A stretch of 64,000 nt of DNA, from assembly GCA_037189645.1 (NCBI GenBank), contig JBBCIY010000014.1, positions 1 through 64,000 on the forward strand, read 5' to 3'. This DNA is from Taishania sp037189645 (GTDB lineage Bacteria; Bacteroidota; Bacteroidia; Flavobacteriales_D; Crocinitomicaceae). Positions 1 through 9,660 of the stretch are shown here, one piece after another. The notes beneath the pieces were generated by a model, which saw nothing but the letters and a program-made list of their open reading frames with translations, had not been told where the DNA came from and did no database searches. The stretch's first letter is position 1. Every line of letters starts with the position of its first letter. Both the position numbers and the translations under genes were made by a program.

Positions 1-58
1 TTTTTTATACCACTTTTTTTGTGAAAAATTACTGCTCGCACATCAAAACACTGATAAA

Positions 59-66
59 CAAAGATA
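59..66 (-). promoter_or_regulatory. Candidate -7 box (TATCTTTG) for a gene off the left edge
   Basis: Read on the minus strand this is TATCTTTG, a match to the Bacteroidota -7 consensus TAnnTTTG. It points leftward out of the window, downstream of the yidC terminator. The surrounding first 170 bases are AT-rich and hold no ORF that I can support. No clear -33 TTTG is present at the expected spacing, so this may be chance. Confidence 0.3.
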
Positions 67-173
67 AATAATCCAAATAATATATCCAACATCTCTAAAA
101 AGATAACTTCAAAATGTAAAAACATAAACTTATAAGAAAAGAATTCTCGCTGATCAATTCACGTTATACACAT

Positions 174-201
174 AAAAAAAGGCTGATCAAAATGACCAGC
201 C
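174..201 (-). terminator. Rho-independent terminator of the pyrG-yidC unit
   Basis: A hairpin with arms GGCTG and CAGCC, extended inward by TCA/TGA after one mismatch, is followed on the minus strand by a run of seven T. It lies 26 bases after the yidC stop codon. Confidence 0.8.
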
Positions 202-226
202 TCTGTATATTTTAAGCTAGGGTTAC

Positions 227-2104
227 TTATTTTTTCCTGTTTTTCATTTGCTCCTGCTGCATTTTCTGCATCATTTCCAAACGCTCCTGGAACTTTGATT
301 TCTTTTTACCGCCTCCGGAACTTGCCGCTGCTTTTTTCTCTACCATTTTTGTTTTCAATTTGTCCTCGTCAACAAAGAATTTCTTGATCGCGATCATCAT
401 CAGGATCGAAATCAATGTAGAGACAAAGTAGTAATAACTCAAACCGGATGCGAAACTGTTGAAGAAGAAGATCATCAGGATCGGGAACATGTACATAATG
501 ATTTTCATGTTCGGCATTCCAGGCTGCTGTGGTGCCTGCATATTCCCACTGTTAATGATCGTATAAATCAGTGTGGTTGCTGACATCAGTAAGGTGAATA
601 AACTCACGTGATCTCCATAGAACGGGATGTTAAATCCTAAATCGAGTACAGAATCATAGGAAGACAAGTCTTCCGCCCACAAGAACGGTTTTTGACGCAG
701 TTCGAATGTGGATGGGAAAAACCGGAACACTGCCAGCAAAATCGGCATCTGAATCAGCATCGGAACGCACCCGGAGAAAGGGCTCGCTCCCGACTCCCGG
801 TAGAGCGTCATCATTTCCATCTGTTTTTTCATCGCATCCTCCTGTTTCGGATATTTTTTATTCAGCTCGTCAATTTCAGGCTTCAGGATACGCATCTTTG
901 CAGAAGATACGTACATCTTCCACTGAATCGGCATCAGTATAAATTTGATGATCAAGGTCAGCAACAGGATCGCAAGCCCTGCGGAAACGGCAAACGACTG
1001 TGTCAGCATCGAAAATAACGGCTGAATCGCATATACGTTGATCCAGCGGAACAATCCCCATCCGTAATTTAAAATATGGTCGTAGTCCCTGTCATAGGTA
1101 GCCAGCAGCTCGTAATCGTTCGGACCGAAGAACCATTCAAATGACACAGATGCATTGTCCGTATTTGAAATATCCAGCATCAATGTAGAGGAAAAGTCCT
1201 TGATGTGTGTACCGTTTTTCGCCTGCCCTTCTGAATAGGTCTTCACTTCGAACTCTGTTCCTTTTTTCAGAAACGGTTTGTCTTTCGCATACAGAAAAGA
1301 AGAGAAATAGCTTTGCTTGTAAGCCACCCACTCGACATGGTCTTCCGCTTCTTCATCATCAGCTGACACTTCGCTCAGGTAATCAAACCCTTCTTCTTTG
1401 TAATTCATACAAATGGTAGAAACACGGCGCTGCTCTGCCAGCAACCGCTCTGTCTTCCTGAATGCTACATCCCAATTCAACCCAACATTCTTAGGATTGA
1501 CATCTCCTCCAAATCCTTTGATGTTGACCGTATAATCCAAATGGTACGTATCGTCTGACAAAGAATACTGATTTTCGATCGTTTTCCCCGGTGCTACTTC
1601 CGTTTCAAAAACAATGGACTTGTCTGTTTTCGCTTTTACAGTAAACGGAAGAGTTCCTGTTTTGATCTTCTTCCCGTTCATGTCGAATACCAGCTGGTTG
1701 ACTGCATCGCCATCTCTGAACAAAGCCAAAGGAGTTACTTTACCATCGTTCTTCGCATATTCCGCGTATGTCTCGTATTCTTTCAGCCAGACACCGGCAA
1801 CAATTCCACCTTTTGTATTGAATGCTACTTTGTATTTGTCATTCTCCATGTAAACAAGAGAATCTTTCAATTCCACTTTTTTCGGAGCAGCGGCTACTTT
1901 AGTAGAATCCTGCTCAGGAGCCTTGGTCTTTTCTTTTGCTTCAAGCTTCTTCTGCTCAGCTGCGATTTTTTCCTTTTCCTCCGCCAATGCTTTCTGCTCT
2001 TTTTCCCTGGCAGCCAGTTCTTCTTTTGTCGGCTGATTGAATATCATAAAAACCGAAAGAATGGTTCCGATTAATACGAGGCCGATAATGGTATTTTTAT
2101 CCAT
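227..2104 (-). CDS. yidC: Membrane protein insertase YidC
   Basis: YidC/Oxa1 insertase of 625 residues. It inserts and folds inner-membrane proteins with or after SecYEG. Residues about 5-22 form the N-terminal membrane anchor. A charged E/K-rich linker and the large periplasmic P1 domain follow (roughly 75-345). The conserved five-helix insertase core starts near 'WGLFRWINVYAIQPLF' and includes 'SPFSGCVPMLIQMPIL' and 'FNSFASGLSYYYFVS', all hallmark YidC stretches. The C-terminus is Lys-rich and would face ribosomes in the cytoplasm. Length is normal for Bacteroidota. The gene starts with ATG 20 bases after the pyrG stop, so the two are probably co-transcribed from the pyrG promoter. A clear terminator follows. 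Confidence 0.97.
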   Translation of the reverse strand: MDKNTIIGLVLIGTILSVFMIFNQPTKEELAAREKEQKALAEEKEKIAAEQKKLEAKEKTKAPEQDSTKVAAAPKKVELKDSLVYMENDKYKVAFNTKGGIVAGVWLKEYETYAEYAKNDGKVTPLALFRDGDAVNQLVFDMNGKKIKTGTLPFTVKAKTDKSIVFETEVAPGKTIENQYSLSDDTYHLDYTVNIKGFGGDVNPKNVGLNWDVAFRKTERLLAEQRRVSTICMNYKEEGFDYLSEVSADDEEAEDHVEWVAYKQSYFSSFLYAKDKPFLKKGTEFEVKTYSEGQAKNGTHIKDFSSTLMLDISNTDNASVSFEWFFGPNDYELLATYDRDYDHILNYGWGLFRWINVYAIQPLFSMLTQSFAVSAGLAILLLTLIIKFILMPIQWKMYVSSAKMRILKPEIDELNKKYPKQEDAMKKQMEMMTLYRESGASPFSGCVPMLIQMPILLAVFRFFPSTFELRQKPFLWAEDLSSYDSVLDLGFNIPFYGDHVSLFTLLMSATTLIYTIINSGNMQAPQQPGMPNMKIIMYMFPILMIFFFNSFASGLSYYYFVSTLISILMMIAIKKFFVDEDKLKTKMVEKKAAASSGGGKKKSKFQERLEMMQKMQQEQMKNRKK

Positions 2105-2123
2105 GTAACTTGTTTTCTGTATT

Positions 2124-3734
2124 TTATTTTTTGTTTTCGATAGCTGCTTTCACAAATGCCACGAACAACGGATGCGGGCAGGCTACTGTACTTTTATACT
2201 CGGGATGATACTGAGCACCGACAAACCATGGGTGTTCCGGAATTTCAACCACTTCTACCAATCCTGTTTCAGGATTTTTCCCGGTAGCGATCATTCCTGC
2301 CTGTTCAAACTGCTCTAAATAGTCATTGTTGAATTCATAGCGGTGACGGTGACGCTCATTGATGATATCGGTATTGTATGCCTGGTGTGCTCTCGTGTTT
2401 GGTTTGAGCTGACATTTGTACGAACCAAGGCGCATTGTTCCGCCCATATTTGAAATGGATTTCTGCTCTTCCATCATATTGATGACAGGATAGTTACAAT
2501 CCTCTGCAATCTCTGTAGAATGGGCATCTGTCCACCCCAGAACATTTCTTGCAAACTCTATAACAGCACATTGCATCCCCAGGCAGATCCCAAAGAAAGG
2601 AACCTGGTTTTCCCGTGCGAATTTAACGGCCTGGATCTTCCCGGAAATACCACGGGAACCGAATCCCGGCGCTACCAGAATACCATCCAGCCCGGATAGT
2701 TCTTCCGCGATATTGTCATCCGTCAGCTTTTCCGAATGGATCCACTTTACATCTACTTTGCACTCATTCGCTACTCCTGCATGAATGAAGGATTCGGAAA
2801 TGGATTTGTAGGAGTCTTTCAATTCAACGTATTTCCCCACCAACCCGATCGTTACCGTGGATGTAGGGTTTTTCAGGTGTGTAAGAAAGTTTTTCCAGCT
2901 GTCCAGGTTCGGAGAATTTTTAGCCGGGAGCTTTAACTTTTCCAGCACGACCTTATCCAGTTCTTCTTCCTGCATCAGCAACGGAACATCGTATATGGTA
3001 GAAGCATCACGTGACTCGATAACCGCGTTCATGCTTACATTACAAAACTTAGCAATCTTACGCCGCAGGTTCAGGTCTAGCTCATGCTCCGTTCTGCACA
3101 CCAGGATATCCGGCTGCACTCCCAGTTCCAGCAGTTGCTTTACGGAATGCTGCGTCGGCTTTGTTTTCAGCTCTCCCGCTGCTGCCAGGTAAGGCACCAA
3201 TGTCAGGTGGACAACAATACAGTCATTTTCCAGTTCCCACATCATCTGGCGAACGGCTTCCACATAAGGGAGTGATTCTATATCTCCGACAGTTCCACCG
3301 ATTTCGGTGATCACAATGTCAAAATCTCCCTTATTTCCCAGGATCTGGATCCGCTCCTTGATCTCATCTGTAATATGGGGAATGATCTGAACGGTTTTTC
3401 CGAGGTAATCCCCTCTTCTTTCCTTCTCTATCACCGACTGGTAAATCCGTCCGGTCGTTACATTATTCGCCTGCGAGGTAGGAACGTTCAGAAAGCGCTC
3501 ATAGTGCCCCAGATCCAGGTCAGTCTCCGCACCGTCATCAGTAACAAAGCACTCTCCATGCTCATACGGGTTCAATGTCCCCGGATCGATATTGATATAC
3601 GGATCGAGCTTTTGAATGGTGGCTGAATAACCTCTCGCCTGTAATAATTTGGCTAAAGAGGCGGAAATGATTCCTTTACCGAGAGAAGATGTAACACCGC
3701 CTGTTACAAATACGTATTTTGTTGAATTTGACAT
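2124..3734 (-). CDS. pyrG: CTP synthase
   Basis: CTP synthase, 536 residues: ATP-dependent amination of UTP to CTP with glutamine or ammonia. The N-terminal synthetase domain shows the P-loop-like 'SSLGKGIISASLAKLL', the 'KLDPYINIDPGTLNPYEHGE' substrate and Mg region and 'TEIGGTVGDIESLP'. The C-terminal class I glutaminase domain has 'GFGSRG', the nucleophile in 'FFGICLGMQC' (near residue 380) and the His-Glu pair in 'QYHPEYKS'. The length is that of the family. A TAnnTTTG box sits 27 bases upstream of the ATG. The gene leads the pyrG-yidC transcript. Confidence 0.98.
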   Translation of the reverse strand: MSNSTKYVFVTGGVTSSLGKGIISASLAKLLQARGYSATIQKLDPYINIDPGTLNPYEHGECFVTDDGAETDLDLGHYERFLNVPTSQANNVTTGRIYQSVIEKERRGDYLGKTVQIIPHITDEIKERIQILGNKGDFDIVITEIGGTVGDIESLPYVEAVRQMMWELENDCIVVHLTLVPYLAAAGELKTKPTQHSVKQLLELGVQPDILVCRTEHELDLNLRRKIAKFCNVSMNAVIESRDASTIYDVPLLMQEEELDKVVLEKLKLPAKNSPNLDSWKNFLTHLKNPTSTVTIGLVGKYVELKDSYKSISESFIHAGVANECKVDVKWIHSEKLTDDNIAEELSGLDGILVAPGFGSRGISGKIQAVKFARENQVPFFGICLGMQCAVIEFARNVLGWTDAHSTEIAEDCNYPVINMMEEQKSISNMGGTMRLGSYKCQLKPNTRAHQAYNTDIINERHRHRYEFNNDYLEQFEQAGMIATGKNPETGLVEVVEIPEHPWFVGAQYHPEYKSTVACPHPLFVAFVKAAIENKK

Positions 3735-3760
3735 CTGGGATTATATGTAACTACGGGGCG

Positions 3761-3768
3761 CAAAGTTA
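3761..3768 (-). promoter_or_regulatory. pyrG promoter -7 box (TAACTTTG)
   Basis: The minus strand reads TAACTTTG, a perfect TAnnTTTG match, 27 bases before the pyrG ATG. This predicts a leader of about 20 bases. No good -33 TTTG is visible. Confidence 0.6.
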
Positions 3769-3926
3769 ATAGATTCTTTTTAGAAAGGAAGACTTTTAAA
3801 GTATAAATTATCAACTATCGGCTGCCAAGTGGAAAATTCAGCAGGTCAAGTGGACAGAAATGAAGCTGCGGATTAAAACAGGAATAAAAAAACAGGCTTC
3901 GGAAAAGCAGGCAGATGACTGTTAAG

Positions 3927-3969
3927 ATCAGAAACGGGAGGTTGTATGTATCAACCTCCCGTTTCTGAT
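3927..3969 (-). terminator. Perfect 18-bp hairpin after the outer-membrane barrel gene
   Basis: An uninterrupted inverted repeat has 18-base arms (first arm 3927-3944, second 3952-3969) around a 7-base loop. It lies 29 bases past the stop of the beta-barrel gene. There is no T run on the minus-strand 3' side, so it is a terminator-like or mRNA-stabilising hairpin rather than a textbook terminator. Confidence 0.6.
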
Positions 3970-3997
3970 TCTATTGGTTCAAGATCCTTTTCCTATG

Positions 3998-5704
3998 CTA
4001 CAATCGGAATGTCAGTCCTCCCAGCACCTGGAAGCTATGTACCGGTGCATTGTACCACCTCTGGTAACGCTGGGCCGCAATGTTATTCAGCTGAAGAAAA
4101 ACAGACAATCTGCGCGTATAGCGGTATTCCAGTCCCAGGTTGAAATCGTAAATAGCGCCCAGCTTTTTATAGTACTGCAAGTCTTTTTCAAGTACATCCT
4201 CACCAGGACCATATACCAGCGCTTTACGCCCTGTTTCCAGCTTAAAGTCAAAATTCACGTAAAATTTATCGTACAAGTTATAATGGGCTCTTGCCACCAA
4301 TTCAAAATCCGGCCTGTTCCATGCATACGCGTGGTTTCTCATTTCGTACGAACGGTATTTCCCGATCACATCGATCTTCAGCTTTTCCAGTACCTGGTAG
4401 GAAATGGAACCTTCCAGGGTCAGCAATTTCAAGGTATCGAAAATAACGTCGAAGCGGTTACCGGAAGAATACACCGTATCGTTCACGAACAGGGCCATAT
4501 TCTGAACAAATGCGTACCCACCACCGATATTGAATGAAATATTCCTGCTCAGCGTTCCTTTAAATCCTCCGTAAATGTCAATAGCTGTATTTTCATTCAG
4601 CATATTTACATTCGGGCGTAAGAATTCATTTTCCAGGGTAAGCGATTTCAGAGTGGTCTGCCTCATTCCTCCCCGGATCCCTACATACGGGATGAACATG
4701 TCGTTGAACAGGGAGTATTTAACTTCGGCTACCGGGTAAATGTGAACTTTTGTCCTTCCATCTGCATTGATCGTTAAATCAAGTCCCACCGTCGCTTTAA
4801 ACTTATCGTTCCATAAATAGGTCTTGAAATTCGGCTTTAAACTGATAATGGTATTGGGGCGGGTGATCGCCGTATCAACCGGGCTGATGGAATCGGCAGG
4901 ATTGCCATACCTGTATTTATTGTGCAGGATGTCCAACCCGACAGAATAGATGTTTTCCTTTAACCGGTACTCCCCCATTCCGTTAATTGCAAAAAAGTTT
5001 TCCTTTGAACGCCAGTCTGCCAGTGAATCGATCTTTGGCTTCAACGTGTTGAAATGATTGTATTTTAACCCGACCTGGTAATTGATCCCGAATGTATCGA
5101 TCTTCGCGTTGCTCTTATACATTACATCAAAGCCAACATCGTTGTACCGCTGGCGGGTCTTATCCCTGCCCAGAGAGTCAAGAGGAGCCTGGATCGCATA
5201 ATAATGCAGTCCCTGGTTCCTGTAATTAAAGTTTCCAAGCAACTGGTAGCGTTTCTCATTGATACCTCCGTACACCCCTAGAGAGGTCCTGTCGAACGTA
5301 TTCCGCTCATAATTCGGTATATTTCCCCAGGAGCTCAGATGCTTCACATTGGCACCGTAAACGTATTTCCTTGAGCGGGTGTTGTTGAAATAAACCTCCC
5401 CCAGCGGCATCAATTGTGTTCCTACTCCCAGCTTGATATAGGTCGTATAGAGCTGATCCAGCTGCTCTTTAATTTTAATGGTTGCCGGTTCGATCCTGTC
5501 AACTTCCGTTGTCGTTCTGAACTGCATTGACAAAAGCGGGTATTCGGTTACTTTCTGCTGAACGATCGTATCATCAATGACAGGTTTCGCGGCGATCCGC
5601 TGGGCCTTTTCTATTTCACGGCGCGTATGTCCCTGCAAGATAACATCCTGGGCGAAAAGCACCGGTCCGATTCCAAAAAATAAGATTGAAACAAATATCT
5701 TCAT
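3998..5704 (-). CDS. Outer-membrane beta-barrel protein (TonB-receptor-like, no plug seen)
   Basis: A 568-residue exported protein. Residues 1-18 are a signal peptide ending 'LFAQ'. After about 80 residues the protein becomes a long series of alternating amphipathic strands rich in Tyr, Asn and Gly ('YKYNHFNTL', 'GIRGGMRQT', 'FNIGGGYAF', 'LNNIAAQRYQRWYNAP') and ends with the strand 'GGLTFRL', as in outer-membrane barrels. I see no TonB box or plug domain, so it resembles only the barrel part of TonB-dependent receptors. It starts 9 bases after the TPR gene, so the two are almost certainly one transcript and may act together at the envelope. The substrate is unknown. Confidence 0.7.
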   Translation of the reverse strand: MKIFVSILFFGIGPVLFAQDVILQGHTRREIEKAQRIAAKPVIDDTIVQQKVTEYPLLSMQFRTTTEVDRIEPATIKIKEQLDQLYTTYIKLGVGTQLMPLGEVYFNNTRSRKYVYGANVKHLSSWGNIPNYERNTFDRTSLGVYGGINEKRYQLLGNFNYRNQGLHYYAIQAPLDSLGRDKTRQRYNDVGFDVMYKSNAKIDTFGINYQVGLKYNHFNTLKPKIDSLADWRSKENFFAINGMGEYRLKENIYSVGLDILHNKYRYGNPADSISPVDTAITRPNTIISLKPNFKTYLWNDKFKATVGLDLTINADGRTKVHIYPVAEVKYSLFNDMFIPYVGIRGGMRQTTLKSLTLENEFLRPNVNMLNENTAIDIYGGFKGTLSRNISFNIGGGYAFVQNMALFVNDTVYSSGNRFDVIFDTLKLLTLEGSISYQVLEKLKIDVIGKYRSYEMRNHAYAWNRPDFELVARAHYNLYDKFYVNFDFKLETGRKALVYGPGEDVLEKDLQYYKKLGAIYDFNLGLEYRYTRRLSVFLQLNNIAAQRYQRWYNAPVHSFQVLGGLTFRL

Positions 5705-5713
5705 AGTGATCGA

Positions 5714-8700
5714 TTATTTTCCTTCGTTAATTTCAATTACTGTCGTTCCTTCAGGACTCAGATTCTTCGGTTTATTCTTCAGCTGCATCAACTCATCATA
5801 CACCGCCTGCGCTTCCGTTTTCACCCCGTCATCTTCCTTCGGATAATGCTGCAACACAGAAAGGATCGTCTGTTCTGCCTGGAACAGGTCGTCTTTCTTA
5901 ACAAGGATCTGTGCCTGGAGAATGAGCGCTTTCGCTACCCAGAAATCATAGGTCGGTTTCATTTTCAGCACTTCCCGGGCATGCTCGTCCGCATCGTTCA
6001 GCTTCTCCTGCTCGTAGTAAATTTTAGCAATCATGAATTTCGATTCGGACGCGATGGACTGAGTCGTGCTTTTGCTGACATAGTTAAATGCAGTGATAGC
6101 ATCGTCATAGTTTTTAACCTGGTAGTTGGACATTCCTGAAATGTATTGCGCTTCCAGGCGGTTTTCAGGCTTCAGCAGATTGCTTGAGATCACCAGCTTT
6201 GAATAAGCAGCGGCAGGCACAAATTCATTCACCTGGTAATAACTTCTCATCAGACCTGTACGCGCATTGAATATGATCTCCGGATCGCTGCTGACCTGCT
6301 CTGTACGCTCATAGTGCGGGATTGCTTTTGCAAATTCCTTATTGTTATAGTAATAACGTGCCGTTCTTACAGCTGCAAGCTCCGTAAAATTGGAGGTCGG
6401 CTCACTCAGCAATTTCTCGTAATACGAAATCGATTTCGGAAGGTCGTCGATCTCATAATAGCTGTCGGCCAGGTATGAAAGTGCTTTTTTGGCATGGTAT
6501 CCCTCAGGATATTTTTGCAGGTACTCTTCAAATTTCGGGATGGCTTCCTTGTATTTCTTAGCAAAATAATCTGTTTCCGCCGGATTATACACGAGGTTCT
6601 CAAGTGTGAGGCCATTGATATTCAGGCAGGGATACGTTTTCGCATATTGCTCCAGCTTGCTGATCTGCTTTGTCGCGGCGTACACGTGCTGTAAACCATC
6701 TCCTACCGCATTGCAAATCGTATCGTGTCCGAATTTTTCCAGCACGGTCAGGTACTCCGCTTCCGCCTGCTTATAATTGTTCTGCTTATAGTAAACGTCT
6801 GCCATTTCAATCCGGATCAATGCTTCCTTGGATGTATTCGGATAGTCCTGCAGCAATTGCTGGAAGTATTTCAGTGAGTTAGGATAATCCGGGACCAGCT
6901 TATAGGTAAACGCGATTTCATACAACGCATCCTGTACGTATTTCGAACCGGAATAATTATTCACCAGGTTCAGCAGCGCCTTGATCTTGGCATCTTTTTC
7001 ATTTTTCACTCCGTGCGTCAACGCTTTGTAATACAATGCCTGATCCTGGTTAGACATGTTCAATCCCAGTGCCAGGTCATAGTACTGAATCGCTGTCTGG
7101 TTTTCCCTGCGCATAAAATAACTGTCGGCAAGGCGCATATACGCATCTGACAGCTTTCTTCTATCTGCCGGTTTTTCCTGTACGTAGGTACGGAAACTTT
7201 CGATCGCTGCAGTAGTGTCTCCCTTGTACAAATTCGCATAGCCAATGTTGTAATAAGCATCCGCTTTCATTGCTGCCGAGTTGGCTCCGGGCATTCCCAG
7301 GTACGCCCTGTATCCTGAAATGGAAGATTGATAATTATTCAGCTGGTAATCGGCATCTGCCGTCCAGTAAACCGCTTTAGCTGACAACTGCGGATTGACC
7401 GGGTATTTCTCTACCAGCTTCAACGTATTCACAGCAGCCTGGTATTCGCCTTTCTGGTACAACTCAATCCCGTAATTGTAGGCGATCAGCTGGTATACCT
7501 TTCTTAAAGCAATGTCTTTATTCTCTACCCTGTCCAGGCTTTCCATTGCTTTCTGATAATTGTTCGTCGATGTATAGACATTTACCAGGTATTGATATAC
7601 GTCTTCCCTTCTTTTGGAGTTCGGGTAATTGTTCAGGTAGGTTTCAAACGCACGAATGGCTTCATTGTATGGGTTCACATCCAGCTTGTAGGACAAAACC
7701 GCAAACTGGTACAGTGCATCTTCCTGTATTTTCGCATCGTTATCCATTTCTGACGCTTTCTGAAACGCAGAACGGGCAGAAAGGTTATTCTTCAATGCAA
7801 GATAAGATTCCCCGATGTGGTAAAATGCTACTTGTGATAAACTGTCACTCTCGTTGCGCGCAACACGGTCGAACATACGAACCGCCTTTTCATACTGTCC
7901 GCTCTTATAATAGGAATACCCCAGCTGGTAATCGTCATCCCTGGTCGTTTCCGCCAGTTTATCGTATTGTTCCAGGTAGGTAACGGCTTCGTCATACCTT
8001 CCCGTCCTGTAATAGGCATCACCGATCAGGTGATTGATGTCTTTTTCATTGACCACCGTTGCATGCTGCAATTTAGGCGCATACTCCGTTACTTCTTCGT
8101 ACTTGCCCTGCAGGTAGTATATCTGTAAAATATAGTACGGGACAACTTTCCCGAAGCTTTCATCTTCTTCCAGCTTCAAAAATCCGTTCAGAGCTGTCTG
8201 GTAATTCTTATCGGTGTACGCAATGTGAGAATAGTAATACAATGCAGGGTTGGCATATTGCGATTCACCATCCTTGATTTCCACGAATGCGCTCCTGGCA
8301 GCGTCAAGATTTCCCTCCTGGAAATTCGCATACCCTACCTTGAAATAATATTCATCATGGAATTCCGCTTCCAGGTCCTTTGCTGAAAATTTAGCATAAT
8401 AAGCCAATGCCTCGGGATAATCTTTTGCCCTGTAGTAAAAATTCCCCAGCTTGAAATGAATGTAATGTTTGTAAATGCTTTCCGGATAATTCTGGATGAA
8501 GCGTTTCAACAAGTCAACACCATCGTTATTGTACAGTTCCAAAGCGGAAATACCTTCATAGTACAGCGCTTTGATGTACATCGGGTCATTGGGCTGGTTC
8601 AACCTGGTGACAAAGTCACGGAACTCTTTTCGTGCAGATCCATACTGCTGCTTTTGAAACAGCTCTTCCGCACGATAAAAACCGGCATAGACACTGTTAT

Positions 8701-8770
8701 ACTTCTCCGATGACTGCCCGGCTACGGACAGTGAAAACGACACGAACAAAATAACCAATAAACGGTTCAT
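5714..8770 (-). CDS. Large periplasmic tetratricopeptide-repeat protein
   Basis: A 1018-residue exported protein. The longer reading begins at TTG 8776; the ATG at 8770 gives a clean signal peptide, 'MNRLLVILFVSFSLSVAGQ'. The rest is almost entirely TPR-like helix pairs in the style 'AxxxYxxGxxxYxxxxYxxAixxF', often with the YbgF/BamD-like spacing 'YPNSKxxxxAxYxxA'. Repeats run from about residue 30 to the C-terminus. TPR arrays are protein-binding scaffolds; no enzymatic domain is visible. It is followed 9 bases later by the outer-membrane barrel gene. It diverges from the FtsE-like gene. A weak -7 box (TAACTTTA, one mismatch) lies at 8793-8800. Confidence 0.85.
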   Translation of the reverse strand: MNRLLVILFVSFSLSVAGQSSEKYNSVYAGFYRAEELFQKQQYGSARKEFRDFVTRLNQPNDPMYIKALYYEGISALELYNNDGVDLLKRFIQNYPESIYKHYIHFKLGNFYYRAKDYPEALAYYAKFSAKDLEAEFHDEYYFKVGYANFQEGNLDAARSAFVEIKDGESQYANPALYYYSHIAYTDKNYQTALNGFLKLEEDESFGKVVPYYILQIYYLQGKYEEVTEYAPKLQHATVVNEKDINHLIGDAYYRTGRYDEAVTYLEQYDKLAETTRDDDYQLGYSYYKSGQYEKAVRMFDRVARNESDSLSQVAFYHIGESYLALKNNLSARSAFQKASEMDNDAKIQEDALYQFAVLSYKLDVNPYNEAIRAFETYLNNYPNSKRREDVYQYLVNVYTSTNNYQKAMESLDRVENKDIALRKVYQLIAYNYGIELYQKGEYQAAVNTLKLVEKYPVNPQLSAKAVYWTADADYQLNNYQSSISGYRAYLGMPGANSAAMKADAYYNIGYANLYKGDTTAAIESFRTYVQEKPADRRKLSDAYMRLADSYFMRRENQTAIQYYDLALGLNMSNQDQALYYKALTHGVKNEKDAKIKALLNLVNNYSGSKYVQDALYEIAFTYKLVPDYPNSLKYFQQLLQDYPNTSKEALIRIEMADVYYKQNNYKQAEAEYLTVLEKFGHDTICNAVGDGLQHVYAATKQISKLEQYAKTYPCLNINGLTLENLVYNPAETDYFAKKYKEAIPKFEEYLQKYPEGYHAKKALSYLADSYYEIDDLPKSISYYEKLLSEPTSNFTELAAVRTARYYYNNKEFAKAIPHYERTEQVSSDPEIIFNARTGLMRSYYQVNEFVPAAAYSKLVISSNLLKPENRLEAQYISGMSNYQVKNYDDAITAFNYVSKSTTQSIASESKFMIAKIYYEQEKLNDADEHAREVLKMKPTYDFWVAKALILQAQILVKKDDLFQAEQTILSVLQHYPKEDDGVKTEAQAVYDELMQLKNKPKNLSPEGTTVIEINEGK

Positions 8771-8886
8771 ACGCAAATTACATTTAATGGAGTAAAGTTA
8801 GCTGACATATTCACCACGAACGATGGCTTTTTCAAAAGTTTTAAACGTGATGATGTTAAGATTATTTCAACCGGAGAGGAGGCAAC

Positions 8887-9636
8887 ATGAACAATTTATT
8901 CGCAATTTTACAGAAAAGAAAGCTCGTGGAACAGATTATTCGCATTCAGAACGGTAAGGTTTTTCAAAACAACAATCTTATTATCAGGGACATCAACTTT
9001 GAAATGAAAGGTGATGAGCTAGTATACCTGATCGGGAAGACCGGTTCCGGTAAAAGCAGTCTGCTGAAAATGCTTTACGGAGAGCTTCCGCTGGGAGAAG
9101 GAACAGGAGAAGTTGTCGGGTTTGACATCGCTTCCCTGAAAAAAAAGCAGGTTCCTCTTTTACGCAGGAAGCTGGGAATCGTTTTCCAGGATTTCCAGTT
9201 GCTGACAGACCGTACTGTAGGTGAAAACCTGAAATTCGTAATGGGAGCAACGGGCTGGCATGACAAACATCTGATGGAACGGCGAGCCCTTGAAGTATTG
9301 CAGCTGGTAGGCCTGGAAACCAAAATGAAAGTAAAGCCTCACGCTTTGTCAGGAGGTGAGCAGCAACGCATTTCCATAGCACGGGCACTGATCAACAAAC
9401 CCGCGTTGATCCTGGCAGACGAACCAACAGGAAACCTGGATCCCGAAACTTCGGAAGAGGTCATGCAATTGCTGATCGCTGTTGCAAAAGAGGAAAAATC
9501 CGCTGTCTTTATGGCCACACACGACATGACGATCGTAGAAAAATACCCTGGACGGGTCGTAAGAGTAGAAGACGGCCTGTTAAAAGAAGTAAGTACACTG
9601 AACCGTTTCAATCCATTCGAAACGTTCGGATTGTAG
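8887..9636 (+). CDS. FtsE-like ABC transporter ATP-binding protein
   Basis: A 249-residue ABC ATPase. It has Walker A 'GKTGSGKSS' (residues 50-58), a Q-loop at 'VFQDFQLL', signature 'LSGGEQQ' (154-160), Walker B 'LILADEP' (174-180) and the switch His in 'THDM'. The sequence 'YLIGKTGSGKSSLLKMLYGELPL' style is that of FtsE in Bacteroidota, which works with FtsX in septal peptidoglycan control, but no ftsX lies nearby. The ATG at 8887 has an unusually good Shine-Dalgarno (GGAGAGGAGG). A GTG at 8926 would remove 13 residues and begin exactly where FtsE homology starts, so the true start is open. The MacB/LolD family is the alternative identity. Confidence 0.8.
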   Translation: MNNLFAILQKRKLVEQIIRIQNGKVFQNNNLIIRDINFEMKGDELVYLIGKTGSGKSSLLKMLYGELPLGEGTGEVVGFDIASLKKKQVPLLRRKLGIVFQDFQLLTDRTVGENLKFVMGATGWHDKHLMERRALEVLQLVGLETKMKVKPHALSGGEQQRISIARALINKPALILADEPTGNLDPETSEEVMQLLIAVAKEEKSAVFMATHDMTIVEKYPGRVVRVEDGLLKEVSTLNRFNPFETFGL

Positions 9637-9660
9637 TTCTTCCAATAAACACCCATTTTT

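Noticed and set aside
1..226. Replication origin or AT-rich regulatory locus at the left edge
   Set aside because: The stretch is AT-rich but has no DnaA-box cluster and no dnaA or parAB. Only a terminator and one promoter-like box can be supported.
3974..4537. 187-residue plus-strand ORF
   Set aside because: It lies fully antisense to the beta-barrel gene, has no promoter or family features, and its composition is that of a shadow frame.
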